From Ferruginibacter sp. (lineage in GTDB: Bacteria; Bacteroidota; Bacteroidia; Chitinophagales; Chitinophagaceae): a DNA stretch of 39,078 bases. Below the pieces are notes generated by a model that was not told the DNA's origin, made no database searches, and was given only the letters and a program-made list of their open reading frames with translations. Position 1 is the stretch's first letter. Every line of letters starts with the position of its first letter. The position numbers were made by a program, and so were the translations under genes. The DNA is taken from assembly GCA_025352525.1 (NCBI GenBank), contig JANXTG010000087.1:1-39078 (forward strand), given 5' to 3'. Shown piece after piece: positions 7,137-15,698 of the stretch.

Positions 7137-7496
7137 TTATGCCTCCGATTTTTTAGATGGTTCAAAATGTTTTACACCACTTCTCTTTCTAGAGTTGTAC
7201 TCCACGGCGTATTTATCGAGTACAGTGTACATTTGTCGCATAACGGATTCGTCACGCAAAAGTTGGATTTTCAACTTTTCATTGAAGCTGGTTGGCGCAC
7301 TGTATTCCATTACCCAATAAAGACCTGTAGTCTTTTTGGCTATAGGATACGCCAGTGATTTTAGTCCCCATGGGTTGCTGTGCAAAATTTCCCCGCCGTT
7401 TTCTGTAACCAGCGTTTCAAATTTTTTCTGGGCAGTTTTATATTCCTCCTCAGAAAGCACAGGGGTAAAAATCACCATCAATTCGTAATTGCTCAT
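7137..7496 (-). CDS. rpsF: 30S ribosomal protein S6
   Basis: A 119-residue S6 starting MSNYELMVIFTPVLSEEEYKTAQKKFETLVTENGGEILHSNPWGLKSLAYPIAKKTTGLYWVMEYSA, with the beta-alpha-beta ferredoxin-like pattern of the family and the WG/LAYPI core. S6 forms a heterodimer with S18 during 30S platform assembly. It heads the rpsF-rpsR-rplI unit. Many bacteria place ssb or a dnaB gene in this operon; neither is present here. Confidence 0.97.
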   Translation of the reverse strand: MSNYELMVIFTPVLSEEEYKTAQKKFETLVTENGGEILHSNPWGLKSLAYPIAKKTTGLYWVMEYSAPTSFNEKLKIQLLRDESVMRQMYTVLDKYAVEYNSRKRSGVKHFEPSKKSEA

Positions 7497-7552
7497 TTCC
7501 CTGATTTTTGTTTATTGTAAAATTTATATTGCCGTTAATTGTAAACGGGCTG

Positions 7553-7560
7553 CAAAAGTA
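7553..7560 (-). promoter_or_regulatory. -7 element upstream of rpsF
   Basis: TACTTTTG on the minus strand matches TAnnTTTG about 57 bp before the rpsF start, giving a leader of around 50 nt. No good -33 TTTG is visible, only T-rich sequence. Confidence 0.4.
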
Positions 7561-7684
7561 AGGAAAAGAAAGTAAAGTAAAATCGTATAAACATTAATAT
7601 TTGTTACCATGAAAGGTGAAAAGGCCAATGGTGTATTTTCCTTTTTCAACACTAAATAAATATTTGGAATGCTAAATGTCATAT

Positions 7685-8148
7685 TTATATCATATAGGAA
7701 TTTTTTGAAGGCTGCAGCATAAAGTGTTTCAAATTTTTTAAATCCTTATATCCTTTCAAATTCTCTTTTTGTATTGGTTGGCCTTTTATGTTAATAAATC
7801 GCAATGACATTAAAGATATTACCATCAACATAATTAAATAATTCAACCAAAGACCTAAACTTGTGAATAGGCCATATTTGCGTAAGATGATTATTGCTAG
7901 TGTTATTGTGATTAGCAGAGTTATTAATATACCTAGACTGTTTTGAGATTGTTCATAATAACGTATTAAGGTGATGAATATAGAATAATCTTTGGAGATA
8001 GTTGGATCGATAACTTTTTCAGATATTCTAATGCGCTGAATTCATTCTTCTTTAATAATATTTCTTTCGTACTGCATTCAAATGAGTGGTAATGGGCAAA
8101 CTTTTGATTAGAAAAATAAAAAAAGTCTTCAAGAAGTTGAATCCCCAA
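7685..8148 (-). pseudogene. Frameshifted two-helix membrane protein remnant
   Basis: Two overlapping minus-strand frames together read as one protein. The first (from about 8148, TTG start only) gives GIQLLEDFFYFSNQ...KKNEFSALEYLKK; the second is open from 8041 to the stop at 7685-7687 and gives EKVIDPTISKDYSIFITLIRYYEQ, then a hydrophobic segment (LGILITLLITITLAIIIL), a second (LWLNYLIMLMVISLMSLRFI) and a polar tail ending SKNSYMI. The frames meet at the five-T run 8015-8019; adding one base there would join ALEYLKK to VIDPTIS. No ATG exists upstream, so the 5' end also looks lost near the hairpin at 8123-8165. I do not recognise the family. Confidence 0.5.
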
Positions 8149-8165
8149 ACAACTTTTGAAGACTT
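8123..8165 (-). terminator. Strong hairpin with T-run, no intact gene in front of it
   Basis: Arms of 16-17 bases (AAGTCTTCAAGAAGTTG and CAACTTTTGAAGACTT, one bulge) around a 10-base loop. On the minus strand TTTTTTTATTTTT follows, so it has terminator form, yet no intact minus-strand gene lies to its right. Confidence 0.6.
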
Positions 8166-8581
8166 AGATACCTAATAAAAAGTCTTAAATAATATTAATC
8201 AAAGCGTTTTTTTTATCCTCAAAAAAAGAAGTTCAAGAGAAAATTTTACAAGCCCACAAATAGCCTACAGATATAATAAGGAACTATTATTCTATTATGT
8301 TTGATCATCCTAATGCCGTTTATTTTGGTTATTGTCTAAAACCTATTTTTCCAAAGGCACATTTGCAAATCGATTATATTTATCTGCTTTCAATTTTACC
8401 AGGCTTATATTAAATAAGATTATGAATTCAAAAATAATCAGATATCAGATATTTTTTTAATTGAGAAATCTGTAGAGAAATTGAAAACTGGTACATTTTC
8501 CTTTGCTGATCTTTTAGTCTCCGCTTTTGAAACGTATTTTGCAAATAATGTGAAATTCACTATATTCATTTGCAGGTATTA

Positions 8582-8595
8582 CTAAAGTACTTTAG
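8582..8595. promoter_or_regulatory. Perfect 14-bp palindrome upstream of the HTH gene
   Basis: CTAAAGTACTTTAG equals its own reverse complement and lies 32 bp before the HTH gene start. Location and symmetry fit an operator for a dimeric regulator, possibly the adjacent gene product; there is no direct evidence. Confidence 0.45.
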
Positions 8596-8627
8596 ACACA
8601 TCAGTATAAATTACTAAACTAAGCACT

Positions 8628-9629
8628 ATGAACTCACTGGGTATACAGCAACTTTTTTTTCAGCATATAAAAGGAAATTTACCTGGCCATATTTCAATGG
8701 TAGATGATCTAGCAGAAGTTTTAGACATAAGCACCGACAGCGCATACCGTAGAATACGGGGTGAAAAACCGATCAATTTAGAAGAAATGACTAAATTGAG
8801 CATTCATTATCAAGTATCGCTTGATAGCTTTTTAAATCTTCAGTCCGACACATTTATTTTTTCTGGACAATTAAAAAATAATTCAGAAGCAGCTTTTGAA
8901 GATTATCTTCAGAATGTACATAAGTATTTTAGTTTTTTCAACAGCCATAAGGATAAACATATGTATATCCTTATGAAGGATATACCGCCGTTTGTGCACT
9001 TTCAAATACCTGAGCTGGCATTATTTAAGTATTTTTTCTGGATGAAATCTATTTTACATTATGATTGTATGAAGAAGGTAAAATTTTCTTTCATTGATCC
9101 TAGATATGATCAATATAGGGATATCAGTAAAAAGATCATCAACCTTTACAATAAAATTCCAATGACAGAAATATGGAATATTGAAAGTATAAACACAACC
9201 CTACGACAAATCAATTTTTATTATGAATCTGGATCATTTGAAAATATTGAAGATGTTCATTTGCTGTATGAAAAGGTGGAAGAACTGATTAACCATATTG
9301 AAAGACAGGCAGAACTGGGAGTTAAATTCAATCTCGGCGAGGAGCCTAAGAGTAATGCAGCAGAATACCGACTTTTTGTAAATGAACTTATACTGGGTGA
9401 TAACACTTATATAGCAGAGCTGGATGGTGCAAAGATTACATTTTTAAATCACAGTGTGCTTTATTTCGTTGCAACGAAAGATGAAAAATTTAATGCAGCT
9501 ATGTTTAACAACGTGCAAAACTTAATCGGAAAGTCGACCATGCTCAGCAAAATTGGAGAAAAGGAAAGGGTCAGGTTTTTTAACAAACTTCGTAATGAAA
9601 TTTACAGGAAAAGGGAGCTACTTAATTAA
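8628..9629 (+). CDS. HTH-domain protein with long C-terminal domain, probable regulator
   Basis: A 333-residue cytoplasmic protein. Residues 22-70 (MVDDLAEVLDISTDSAYRRIRGEKPINLEEMTKLSIHYQVSLDSFL) read as an XRE-like helix-turn-helix, with DSAYRRIRGEKPI as the likely recognition region and ISLEEM-type helix after it. The remaining 260 residues are mostly helical, rich in Phe, Tyr and Lys, with no catalytic motif I recognise. This two-part form, an N-terminal HTH and a large uncharacterised C-terminal part, is common among Bacteroidota regulators of unknown ligand. The gene has no co-directional neighbour; it converges with the amidohydrolase. A 14-bp palindrome in front of it may be its operator. 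A DNA-binding role is likely, the regulated genes unknown. Confidence 0.7.
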   Translation: MNSLGIQQLFFQHIKGNLPGHISMVDDLAEVLDISTDSAYRRIRGEKPINLEEMTKLSIHYQVSLDSFLNLQSDTFIFSGQLKNNSEAAFEDYLQNVHKYFSFFNSHKDKHMYILMKDIPPFVHFQIPELALFKYFFWMKSILHYDCMKKVKFSFIDPRYDQYRDISKKIINLYNKIPMTEIWNIESINTTLRQINFYYESGSFENIEDVHLLYEKVEELINHIERQAELGVKFNLGEEPKSNAAEYRLFVNELILGDNTYIAELDGAKITFLNHSVLYFVATKDEKFNAAMFNNVQNLIGKSTMLSKIGEKERVRFFNKLRNEIYRKRELLN

Positions 9630-9684
9630 AGTAATGTACTGAAAAATAGTTGGTGGCTTGTCAGATCATACATGCTTTAAAGTT

Positions 9685-11241
9685 TTATTTTCTCAACACC
9701 ATACCATTTCTCGTTCCATTATGTTGGTCATTCTCAATCACAACCTGTCCATTTACCAATACATATTTAAAACCTGTAGAATATTGATGGGGCTGCTCAT
9801 AGGTAGATAAATCCTGCACAGTTGCGTCATTAAAAACCACAATATCTGCAGCATAACCTTCCCGCAGTAAGCCCCTGTTTTTTAGTTGAAATTTTTGTGC
9901 CGGCAAAGAAGTCATTCGCCTTATGGCTTCTTCTAAACTTATAACATGTTCAACTCTTACATACTTTGCAAGAACCCTTGCATTGGTACCATAGCCACGG
10001 GGATGTGGCGCACCTACACCAAGTTGCCTGATACTTGCATCGCTGGCAAACATGTTGAATGGGTATTGCATAATGCGTTTTACATCTTCATCTCCCATAC
10101 CATGAAACACCATTTGTGCACCGCCCTGCTTTATCATTTCCATTACAGTATACGCTTCCTCTTTGGCAGTATGTTTTTTACCTTTTAGGAGGTTCACCTG
10201 CTCAATACTTTTACCATTTATAGTGGTATCTGCTTTAAAAAAAGCAACCACGGGATAGCTAAAATGCGACTGTTTTCTTTTAGCAAGTTTCTTCAACATA
10301 ATACTTGCAACCTGCTTTTGAATTGCAGGATTGTTTAACCTGGCAACGATAGAATCCTGTCCATCTGCCATAATCCAATCCGGCATTAATGTACATAAAT
10401 TGGTACTACTTGCAGTATACGGATATTGGTCTATTGTTACGTCTATACCTTCTTTACGTGCAGCTTCTATTAAAGCAATTGTTTGTTTACTGCGTCCCCA
10501 ATTTTGCTGACCACTCAGTTTAAAATGAGAAATCTCAACCGGCATGTTGGCAACTCTGCCAATATAAATAGCTTCATTTATTGCTTCCACTACACTGTCT
10601 GCTTCATCTCGCATGTGACTTGCATAAATACCCCCATAACCGGAAGCTACTTTTGCCAAACGTACTACCTCTGCAGTTTTACTATAAGTACCTGGTATAT
10701 AAATTAAACCCGTGCTCAAGCCCACTGCACCATCTTTCATAGCCTGGTTAACAATGGCTTCCATTTGCTGTAATTCTGTTTCGTTGGGGTCTCGCATCGC
10801 GGTACCCATCACTGCTTTCCGTACATCATTGTGTCCTATTAACGAAGCGATGTTGATAGACATTCTAATACTATCCAGTAAAGTAAAATAAGTTGCCAAG
10901 TTGGTATTAGACGAGCCGCAATTTCCTGTAATTACGGTGGTTACACCATCCAGTAAAAAATTCTGTGCCAGCGGATTTTTCTTTTCATCTCCCTCGCAAT
11001 GTGTATGAACATCTATAAAACCTGGAGCTACAATCAGGCCTTTTGCATCCAATGTTTTTGTTGCTGAGTAATTAGTTAATTTACCAATAGCCATTATTTT
11101 CCCATCCTTCACCGCCAAATCTGCATAGTACCAACTATTACCTGTGCCATCAAGCACTTTACCATTGCGAATTAAAACATCCGACTGTTGTGCTGTAACA
11201 AATAAAGGCATTGTGACAAGTAGTAGGAATATAGGTTTCAT
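9685..11241 (-). CDS. Exported N-acyl-D-amino-acid deacylase family amidohydrolase
   Basis: A 518-residue protein with a signal peptide (residues 1-18, MKPIFLLLVTMPLFVTAQ). It has the D-aminoacylase layout: N-terminal beta-sandwich strand DVLIRNGKVLDGTG, the HxH metal site in APGFIDVHTHCEGD (H79, H81), the bridging Cys in TGNCGSS (C108), GLSTGLIYIPGTYS, YASHMRDE, EISHFKLSG, DQYPYTASSTNL, the catalytic Asp in FASDASIRQLG, and HPRGYGT near the C-terminus. The family hydrolyses N-acyl-D-amino acids or related D-peptides. Export suggests use of D-residue-containing peptides in the periplasm. It converges with the HTH gene and has no operon partner. Substrate is inferred from family only. Confidence 0.9.
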   Translation of the reverse strand: MKPIFLLLVTMPLFVTAQQSDVLIRNGKVLDGTGNSWYYADLAVKDGKIMAIGKLTNYSATKTLDAKGLIVAPGFIDVHTHCEGDEKKNPLAQNFLLDGVTTVITGNCGSSNTNLATYFTLLDSIRMSINIASLIGHNDVRKAVMGTAMRDPNETELQQMEAIVNQAMKDGAVGLSTGLIYIPGTYSKTAEVVRLAKVASGYGGIYASHMRDEADSVVEAINEAIYIGRVANMPVEISHFKLSGQQNWGRSKQTIALIEAARKEGIDVTIDQYPYTASSTNLCTLMPDWIMADGQDSIVARLNNPAIQKQVASIMLKKLAKRKQSHFSYPVVAFFKADTTINGKSIEQVNLLKGKKHTAKEEAYTVMEMIKQGGAQMVFHGMGDEDVKRIMQYPFNMFASDASIRQLGVGAPHPRGYGTNARVLAKYVRVEHVISLEEAIRRMTSLPAQKFQLKNRGLLREGYAADIVVFNDATVQDLSTYEQPHQYSTGFKYVLVNGQVVIENDQHNGTRNGMVLRK

Positions 11242-11448
11242 GCTTACAGAAATTTGAAGTAAATAATGTATTTTATAACAAGGTAAGTAAAGCTCTTCAG
11301 TAATTTTATTTAGTAAATGAGTTGATGCTAAAGGATGTTTAACGAATAAATTGGAGAGTCAAACCGACATTCAACCGTCTGATTTGTAGATTTAATTTTA
11401 ATAAATGTTTAAAATTTCTTTTCAATTAAACTGTTTTGATTGACATGC

Positions 11449-13167
11449 TTACTCTACTCTATAAACCGGATACCTCATATGCGCCTTTTCGTAATACACA
11501 GAATTTTTGTAAATGTAGTTAAGGATGGCGCCTTCATTTTTTGCAAACTCCGGCTCGGCTGTTTTTTTTGCTTTAAGTTTTTGTTGTAGTACAACGTCTT
11601 TTTTTAAAACATCGGCAGCTAAATCTTCCCAGCGGTAATCGCTGTAGCCTTCTTTTTGTTGTAAAATAGCATCAAAGAAATTCCATGCAAAAAAACTGTC
11701 ATCGCCGGTGGGTTCAAGCATTTCAATAATGTATCTGTTCCCTGGTTGGTTTAATTCTACCACATAATCTCCTTTTAAAAAGGTTTTACTTTCTGTAAAC
11801 TTTGTTGTCTTCACAGCATAATTACCATGGTGTTTTTCGTAAGGAATTGATCTGCTTTTATATTCATCAATTTTATAAAAACTTACAGGGATAAGAGTAT
11901 CGTTTAAAAGCCTGTGTGTTTTAATTCCGTTTAGTTCAAGTCGTTCCACAACATCATACCACCCCGCAGGAATAATATATGCCTTGGGTTTTTCAATTAC
12001 ATTTTCAGGCTTAAAATAATTAAAGAATTTCACTTCTTTGCTGTATGGTTTTTTGCGGTTATAAAACATTTTAGTTAATCCGGTTGTTTCGCTTAATGCA
12101 GAATCTTGTTCATAACCTTTAAAAGTTATGCTGCTGTTTTTTGTTTTATCAATGTTCCATTTTAAAGGAAATTGTTTTTGAACGAGCATTTCTGCAGCAG
12201 CTTTTTTTCTGATGAATAATAACTCAGTTGCATTTGAGGAAGCTTTATTTATAAAGGTTTCCATTAAATCGTTTGTTGCTAAAACCCTTTCTTTGTAAGG
12301 TTTTAGCATATGCGTTTCGGGTATAAAAGAAAAAGTACCAAAAAGTGCTGCATAGCCCGAGCTGTAACGTGGCGTTTCGTAAAACATAGTAATGCCTTTA
12401 TTAAGATCTGCGCCATCAAATTCTACATAAGGAATCAGATCCCATTTCTTTTCCTTCATGCCGGCATAAATTTGTGGTTCAAAAACATTCCTTAACCAGG
12501 TGCCCGCTGTCGCTCCTAGTTTTTCATATTGTGTTGTAATAAGTGTCATTGTATGCTGGTAATCTGCGCCATCGCTTACATGGTTGTCAATAAAAATATC
12601 CGGGTTTAGCCAATGGAATAATTTTGCAAACGCTTTGGCTTCTTTGCTGTCATTCTTTGTAAAATCACGGTTTAGATCAAGGTTTTGGGAGTTACCTCTA
12701 AAGCCATATTCTACAGGACCATTTTGATTTACCCGTGTTACAGCATTTCGATTTAAACAACCGCCAATATTATACACCGGTATTACCGCCAGCACAACAT
12801 TATCAGGCAAAATTATTTTTCTGTCCTTTATATCTCTTATCAACATCATGCTGGCATCTATACCATCGGGCTCGCCGGGATGAATGCCATTGTTGATCAT
12901 AATAACAACCTTGTTTTTTTTATGCCATTCCGATGGATTAAAAGTTTTATCCGCACTTACCAATACAATGTTTAATGGATAACCGGCATCACTCATTGCG
13001 CCTTCTTTCATTAAAATATTATCTGAAGATTTATCCAGGGCTTTATAAAAATTAATGGTTTCAAAATAGGTAGTCGTTTCTGTGCCGTTGCTTTTTTCGA
13101 ACCTGGTTTGCTGGGCAAAAGAAAAGCTTGTATAAAAGCAGAATAGAATCAAGTATGTTTTATGCAT
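11449..13167 (-). CDS. Exported M14-family zinc carboxypeptidase
   Basis: With the ATG at 13167 (rather than a TTG two codons upstream) the protein has 572 residues and a clean signal peptide MHKTYLILFCFYTSFSFAQQ. The zinc ligands of M14 peptidases are visible: HPGE (H96, E99) and H196 in DIFIDNHVSDGADYQHT. NLDLNRDF at 162-169 matches the Asn-Arg substrate-carboxylate-binding motif. The C-terminal third (EVKFFNYFKPENVIEKPKAYIIPAGW...) is an extension frequent in Bacteroidota members. It probably trims peptides from their C-terminus in the periplasm. It lies between the amidohydrolase and rpsT genes on the same strand but with gaps over 150 bp, so co-transcription is unlikely. Confidence 0.9.
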   Translation of the reverse strand: MHKTYLILFCFYTSFSFAQQTRFEKSNGTETTTYFETINFYKALDKSSDNILMKEGAMSDAGYPLNIVLVSADKTFNPSEWHKKNKVVIMINNGIHPGEPDGIDASMMLIRDIKDRKIILPDNVVLAVIPVYNIGGCLNRNAVTRVNQNGPVEYGFRGNSQNLDLNRDFTKNDSKEAKAFAKLFHWLNPDIFIDNHVSDGADYQHTMTLITTQYEKLGATAGTWLRNVFEPQIYAGMKEKKWDLIPYVEFDGADLNKGITMFYETPRYSSGYAALFGTFSFIPETHMLKPYKERVLATNDLMETFINKASSNATELLFIRKKAAAEMLVQKQFPLKWNIDKTKNSSITFKGYEQDSALSETTGLTKMFYNRKKPYSKEVKFFNYFKPENVIEKPKAYIIPAGWYDVVERLELNGIKTHRLLNDTLIPVSFYKIDEYKSRSIPYEKHHGNYAVKTTKFTESKTFLKGDYVVELNQPGNRYIIEMLEPTGDDSFFAWNFFDAILQQKEGYSDYRWEDLAADVLKKDVVLQQKLKAKKTAEPEFAKNEGAILNYIYKNSVYYEKAHMRYPVYRVE

Positions 13168-13280
13168 CTTCAAAAATAAGTGAAAGAAGAAAGAATTTTA
13201 AATTACGATAGCATTAAATAGTAAAGTGATGCAATAAAGAAAGTCTTTGTTATTTTATTGTAGGAAAACATTAGAACAAC

Positions 13281-13316
13281 AAAAAGCCCGTCAATTTTTA
13301 AAATGACGGGCTTAAA
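13281..13316 (-). terminator. Terminator after rpsT
   Basis: On the minus strand AAGCCCGTCATTTT pairs with AAAATTGACGGGCTT (G-C-rich stem AGCCCGTCA/TGACGGGCT), then TTTT. It starts 16 bp beyond the rpsT stop. Confidence 0.85.
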
Positions 13317-13331
13317 ATATTGAAGAAAATA

Positions 13332-13589
13332 TTATTTCGATAATGCGTTGATTTTTTTGGCCAGTTTGCTTTTTAAATTAGCTGCTTTATTTTTATGGAT
13401 AGTACCACGCTTCGCCAATTTATCTATCATAGATGCTACTGAAGGTAATTTATCTGATGCAGCAGTTTTTTCATCTATTGCTTTGATATCACGTATTGCA
13501 TTACGTGTAGTTTTACCATAGTAACGGTTACGATCTCTGCGCTTTGAGCTTTGTCTAACGTCTTTTTTGGTTGCTGCGTGATTTGCCAT
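13332..13589 (-). CDS. rpsT: 30S ribosomal protein S20
   Basis: An 85-residue basic protein: MANHAATKKDVRQSSKRRDRNRYYGKTTRNAIRDIKAI, then KLPSVASMIDKLAKRGTIHKNKAANLKSKLAKKINALSK. The KGTIHKNKAARxKSRL-like C-terminal motif is diagnostic for S20, which is a three-helix bundle binding the 5' and 3' minor domains of 16S rRNA. It is monocistronic, with its own promoter-like sequence and terminator. In E. coli S20 limits its own translation; nothing here shows whether that applies. Confidence 0.96.
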   Translation of the reverse strand: MANHAATKKDVRQSSKRRDRNRYYGKTTRNAIRDIKAIDEKTAASDKLPSVASMIDKLAKRGTIHKNKAANLKSKLAKKINALSK

Positions 13590-13608
13590 TATTCTTATTT
13601 TTGGAGTG

Positions 13609-13642
13609 CGAATGTAGGATTAATATTTAATAAACTGACAAA
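13609..13642 (-). promoter_or_regulatory. Promoter-like site of rpsT
   Basis: Minus-strand TTTG (13642-13639), a 22-base spacer and TACATTCG (13616-13609) match the Bacteroidota consensus with one mismatch in the -7 element. It lies 20 bp before the rpsT start. Confidence 0.45.
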
Positions 13643-13677
13643 TGAGGGTAATAAATTCTTTTTGAATGATGTAATCG

Positions 13678-15591
13678 CTAAAAATTACATTGAATACCGC
13701 CAAGTATCCACCTGCCCGGCATAATTGACCCTAAAATATCGCTGTATTTTCTGTCAAAAATATTACTGGTTTCTATAAAGGCTTTTAACCGGTTTTCTTT
13801 AATAGCGTAAGCAAACTGTCCATTTAAAACAAAATAATCTTTTGAAATTGATGCTTCTATTGCTCGGGCTTCTCTTTCAGCCCTAATTTTGTAAAGTCCG
13901 TTAACAGAAATACTGGCCGCTTTAAAAGTATATTGGAAACTAAAATTGGTTAAAAATTTTGCGTGAGAATTAATGTAAAAAGAGGGTATGTTGTTACTAC
14001 TTTCACTTTTAAGAAATAATAATCCGGATGTTGCAACAAAACTGCTGTGCTTGCTAACTGCTGTTTTATATTCAATATCAGTTTCCAAACCTTTTGTATT
14101 TACTTTAGCAATATTTTTTGCTAGTGCATATGTGCCGGTTGGTACAATATTATTTTTTCGAGGAATATCAGCATAGGCAGTAAGCACGTAATCAATTAAG
14201 TTTTGCTGATCTCTTTTAAATACTGATGCTGATATTTTTAAATTATTTTTTAAAAAGTAATCTCCTCCTATTTCATAACTGTAAGATGTTTCAGGAATCA
14301 AATCAGCATTGCCAAGACTTCCACTTTTTAACAGCAACTTGCCATAATTATTGTAACGTTCAGTAAAATCTGCATCTCTTGTTGTTTTACCAAAAGATCC
14401 CCTTAATTGGTAATTTGATTTTTTAAAAGAGAGATTTATTTGTGGAATTAATTCAGTTCCGGATACATTATTATTGTCTAATCTTACCGCTGGGGAAATA
14501 TTTATAAAATCTCCTATTTTTTGATTGAGGGTTAAATAAGCTCCTATTTGACTTACAGAATGATTACCTCTATCATTTGAAGTAATTTGCTTTTGTATAA
14601 ACTGACTGCCAACTATCAAGGTGGTTTTTTTAGATAATTCATTTTCATAAATGATTTGGGATTGATACAGAGCTGACTTGTTACGATTGGCTACTGTTGC
14701 AGTAGAAAACAAATAATAGTCTTTTGCTATTTTTAAACCAGCATCAAAAATTAAACGATGCTTCTTTTTGCTGTACTGCAGTTTAATATGGTTCCAGTAT
14801 GATTCAACCTTTTCAGAAGCAGTATCACTTTTAAATGTTGTATAAAAATTTTGTGCAGCAAAATCACGGTTATCGTAAGCTGTTCTTAAACTAAGTTGAA
14901 AATAAGAATTAATAATTCTTTTGTAGGATAATGAAACGGTTGTGTTATTAAAATATCCTGTTGTACCTCTTTGCTGCTGGCCCTTTGCAAAACTATTATT
15001 AATCCCCCCGGCAATTGTATTTTTAGCATCGTTCCAAAGCCCTCCTACATTAAAAGTTGCTAAGCCAAACTGTCCTCTTTTAAACTGAGCATCAATATTT
15101 TTTATTTTTTTAGATGATGAAAAAGATTTTGTAATAATATTAATCACACCTCCAACAGCTTCAGTGCCATAAATAGCAGATGAAGCTCCTTTTAAAATCT
15201 CGATTCTTTCAATTTCTGAAATAGCGATGGGAATGTAAGAACTAAAGTGTCCTGTTAAAGGATCATTGAGTCTTATACCGTCTAAGATAACCAGGACCTG
15301 TTGAAATGTACCGCCACGAATTACAATATCACTTTGCGTTCCCATCGGTCCTCTTGACTGTACTTCAATTCCAGGTACATATTTTAATAATTCATCTATT
15401 GAATTAACAGGCACTTGTTTAAAAGTGTTGCCATTAATTACTGTGATGTTTCTACCAGTTTTAGAAATTGTTTGTGGAGTAAGTGTTGCTGTAACGGTAA
15501 CGGGATCCAGCGTGCTGTCAATCTGAGAAAAACCTGATTGACAAATAAAAATGGATATTAAAAAGACAGTCAATCTTCTACTAAAGTGCAT
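13678..15591 (-). CDS. TonB-dependent outer-membrane receptor, BtuB-like
   Basis: Using the ATG at 15591 gives 637 residues with signal peptide MHFSRRLTVFLISIFICQSGFSQ. A longer frame to 15627 exists, but the -7 promoter element at 15611-15618 lies inside it, so the shorter start is better. The plug domain follows: a TonB-box-like LDPVTVTATL, then VNSIDELLKYVPGIEVQSRGPMGTQSDIVIRGGTFQQVLVILDGIRLND and ERIEILKGASSAIYGTEAVGGVINIITK. The rest is a beta-barrel ending in GRWILGGIQCNF with terminal Phe. The layout is closest to BtuB/cobalamin-type or small-siderophore receptors; no SusD partner is present, so it is not a polysaccharide-utilisation receptor. Ligand unknown. Confidence 0.88.
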   Translation of the reverse strand: MHFSRRLTVFLISIFICQSGFSQIDSTLDPVTVTATLTPQTISKTGRNITVINGNTFKQVPVNSIDELLKYVPGIEVQSRGPMGTQSDIVIRGGTFQQVLVILDGIRLNDPLTGHFSSYIPIAISEIERIEILKGASSAIYGTEAVGGVINIITKSFSSSKKIKNIDAQFKRGQFGLATFNVGGLWNDAKNTIAGGINNSFAKGQQQRGTTGYFNNTTVSLSYKRIINSYFQLSLRTAYDNRDFAAQNFYTTFKSDTASEKVESYWNHIKLQYSKKKHRLIFDAGLKIAKDYYLFSTATVANRNKSALYQSQIIYENELSKKTTLIVGSQFIQKQITSNDRGNHSVSQIGAYLTLNQKIGDFINISPAVRLDNNNVSGTELIPQINLSFKKSNYQLRGSFGKTTRDADFTERYNNYGKLLLKSGSLGNADLIPETSYSYEIGGDYFLKNNLKISASVFKRDQQNLIDYVLTAYADIPRKNNIVPTGTYALAKNIAKVNTKGLETDIEYKTAVSKHSSFVATSGLLFLKSESSNNIPSFYINSHAKFLTNFSFQYTFKAASISVNGLYKIRAEREARAIEASISKDYFVLNGQFAYAIKENRLKAFIETSNIFDRKYSDILGSIMPGRWILGGIQCNF

Positions 15592-15610
15592 AGTTAATTT
15601 TTTTGGAATG

Positions 15611-15618
15611 CAAATATA
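15611..15618 (-). promoter_or_regulatory. -7 element of the TonB-dependent receptor gene
   Basis: TATATTTG on the minus strand (plus CAAATATA) is a perfect TAnnTTTG. It lies 20 bp upstream of the ATG at 15591 and helps to choose that start. No -33 TTTG is seen. Confidence 0.5.
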
Positions 15619-15698
15619 GCAGAACATTTTTTAAGCATTAAAATCCGATATTTGCACCTTAATTAAGCCTAAAAGCACAAAATCTATAATTAAAAAAC

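Larger units (their letters stand above)
7497..8627. other. Gene-poor 1.1-kb region with gene remnants
   Basis: Between rpsF and the HTH regulator I see no intact gene. It holds the rpsF promoter region, a frameshifted membrane-protein remnant (7685-8148, -), a strong hairpin (8123-8165) and a 14-bp palindrome (8582-8595). A 38-codon frame at 8297-8413 (+), starting MFDHPNAVYFGYC, has no recognisable family and is not called. Low GC and decayed frames suggest an accessory or deteriorating segment. Confidence 0.6.

Noticed and set aside
8297-8413. 38-codon plus-strand frame MFDHPNAVYFGYC... in the gene-poor region
   Set aside because: Natural-looking sequence but very short, no family match, no clear promoter or start context; not called as a gene.
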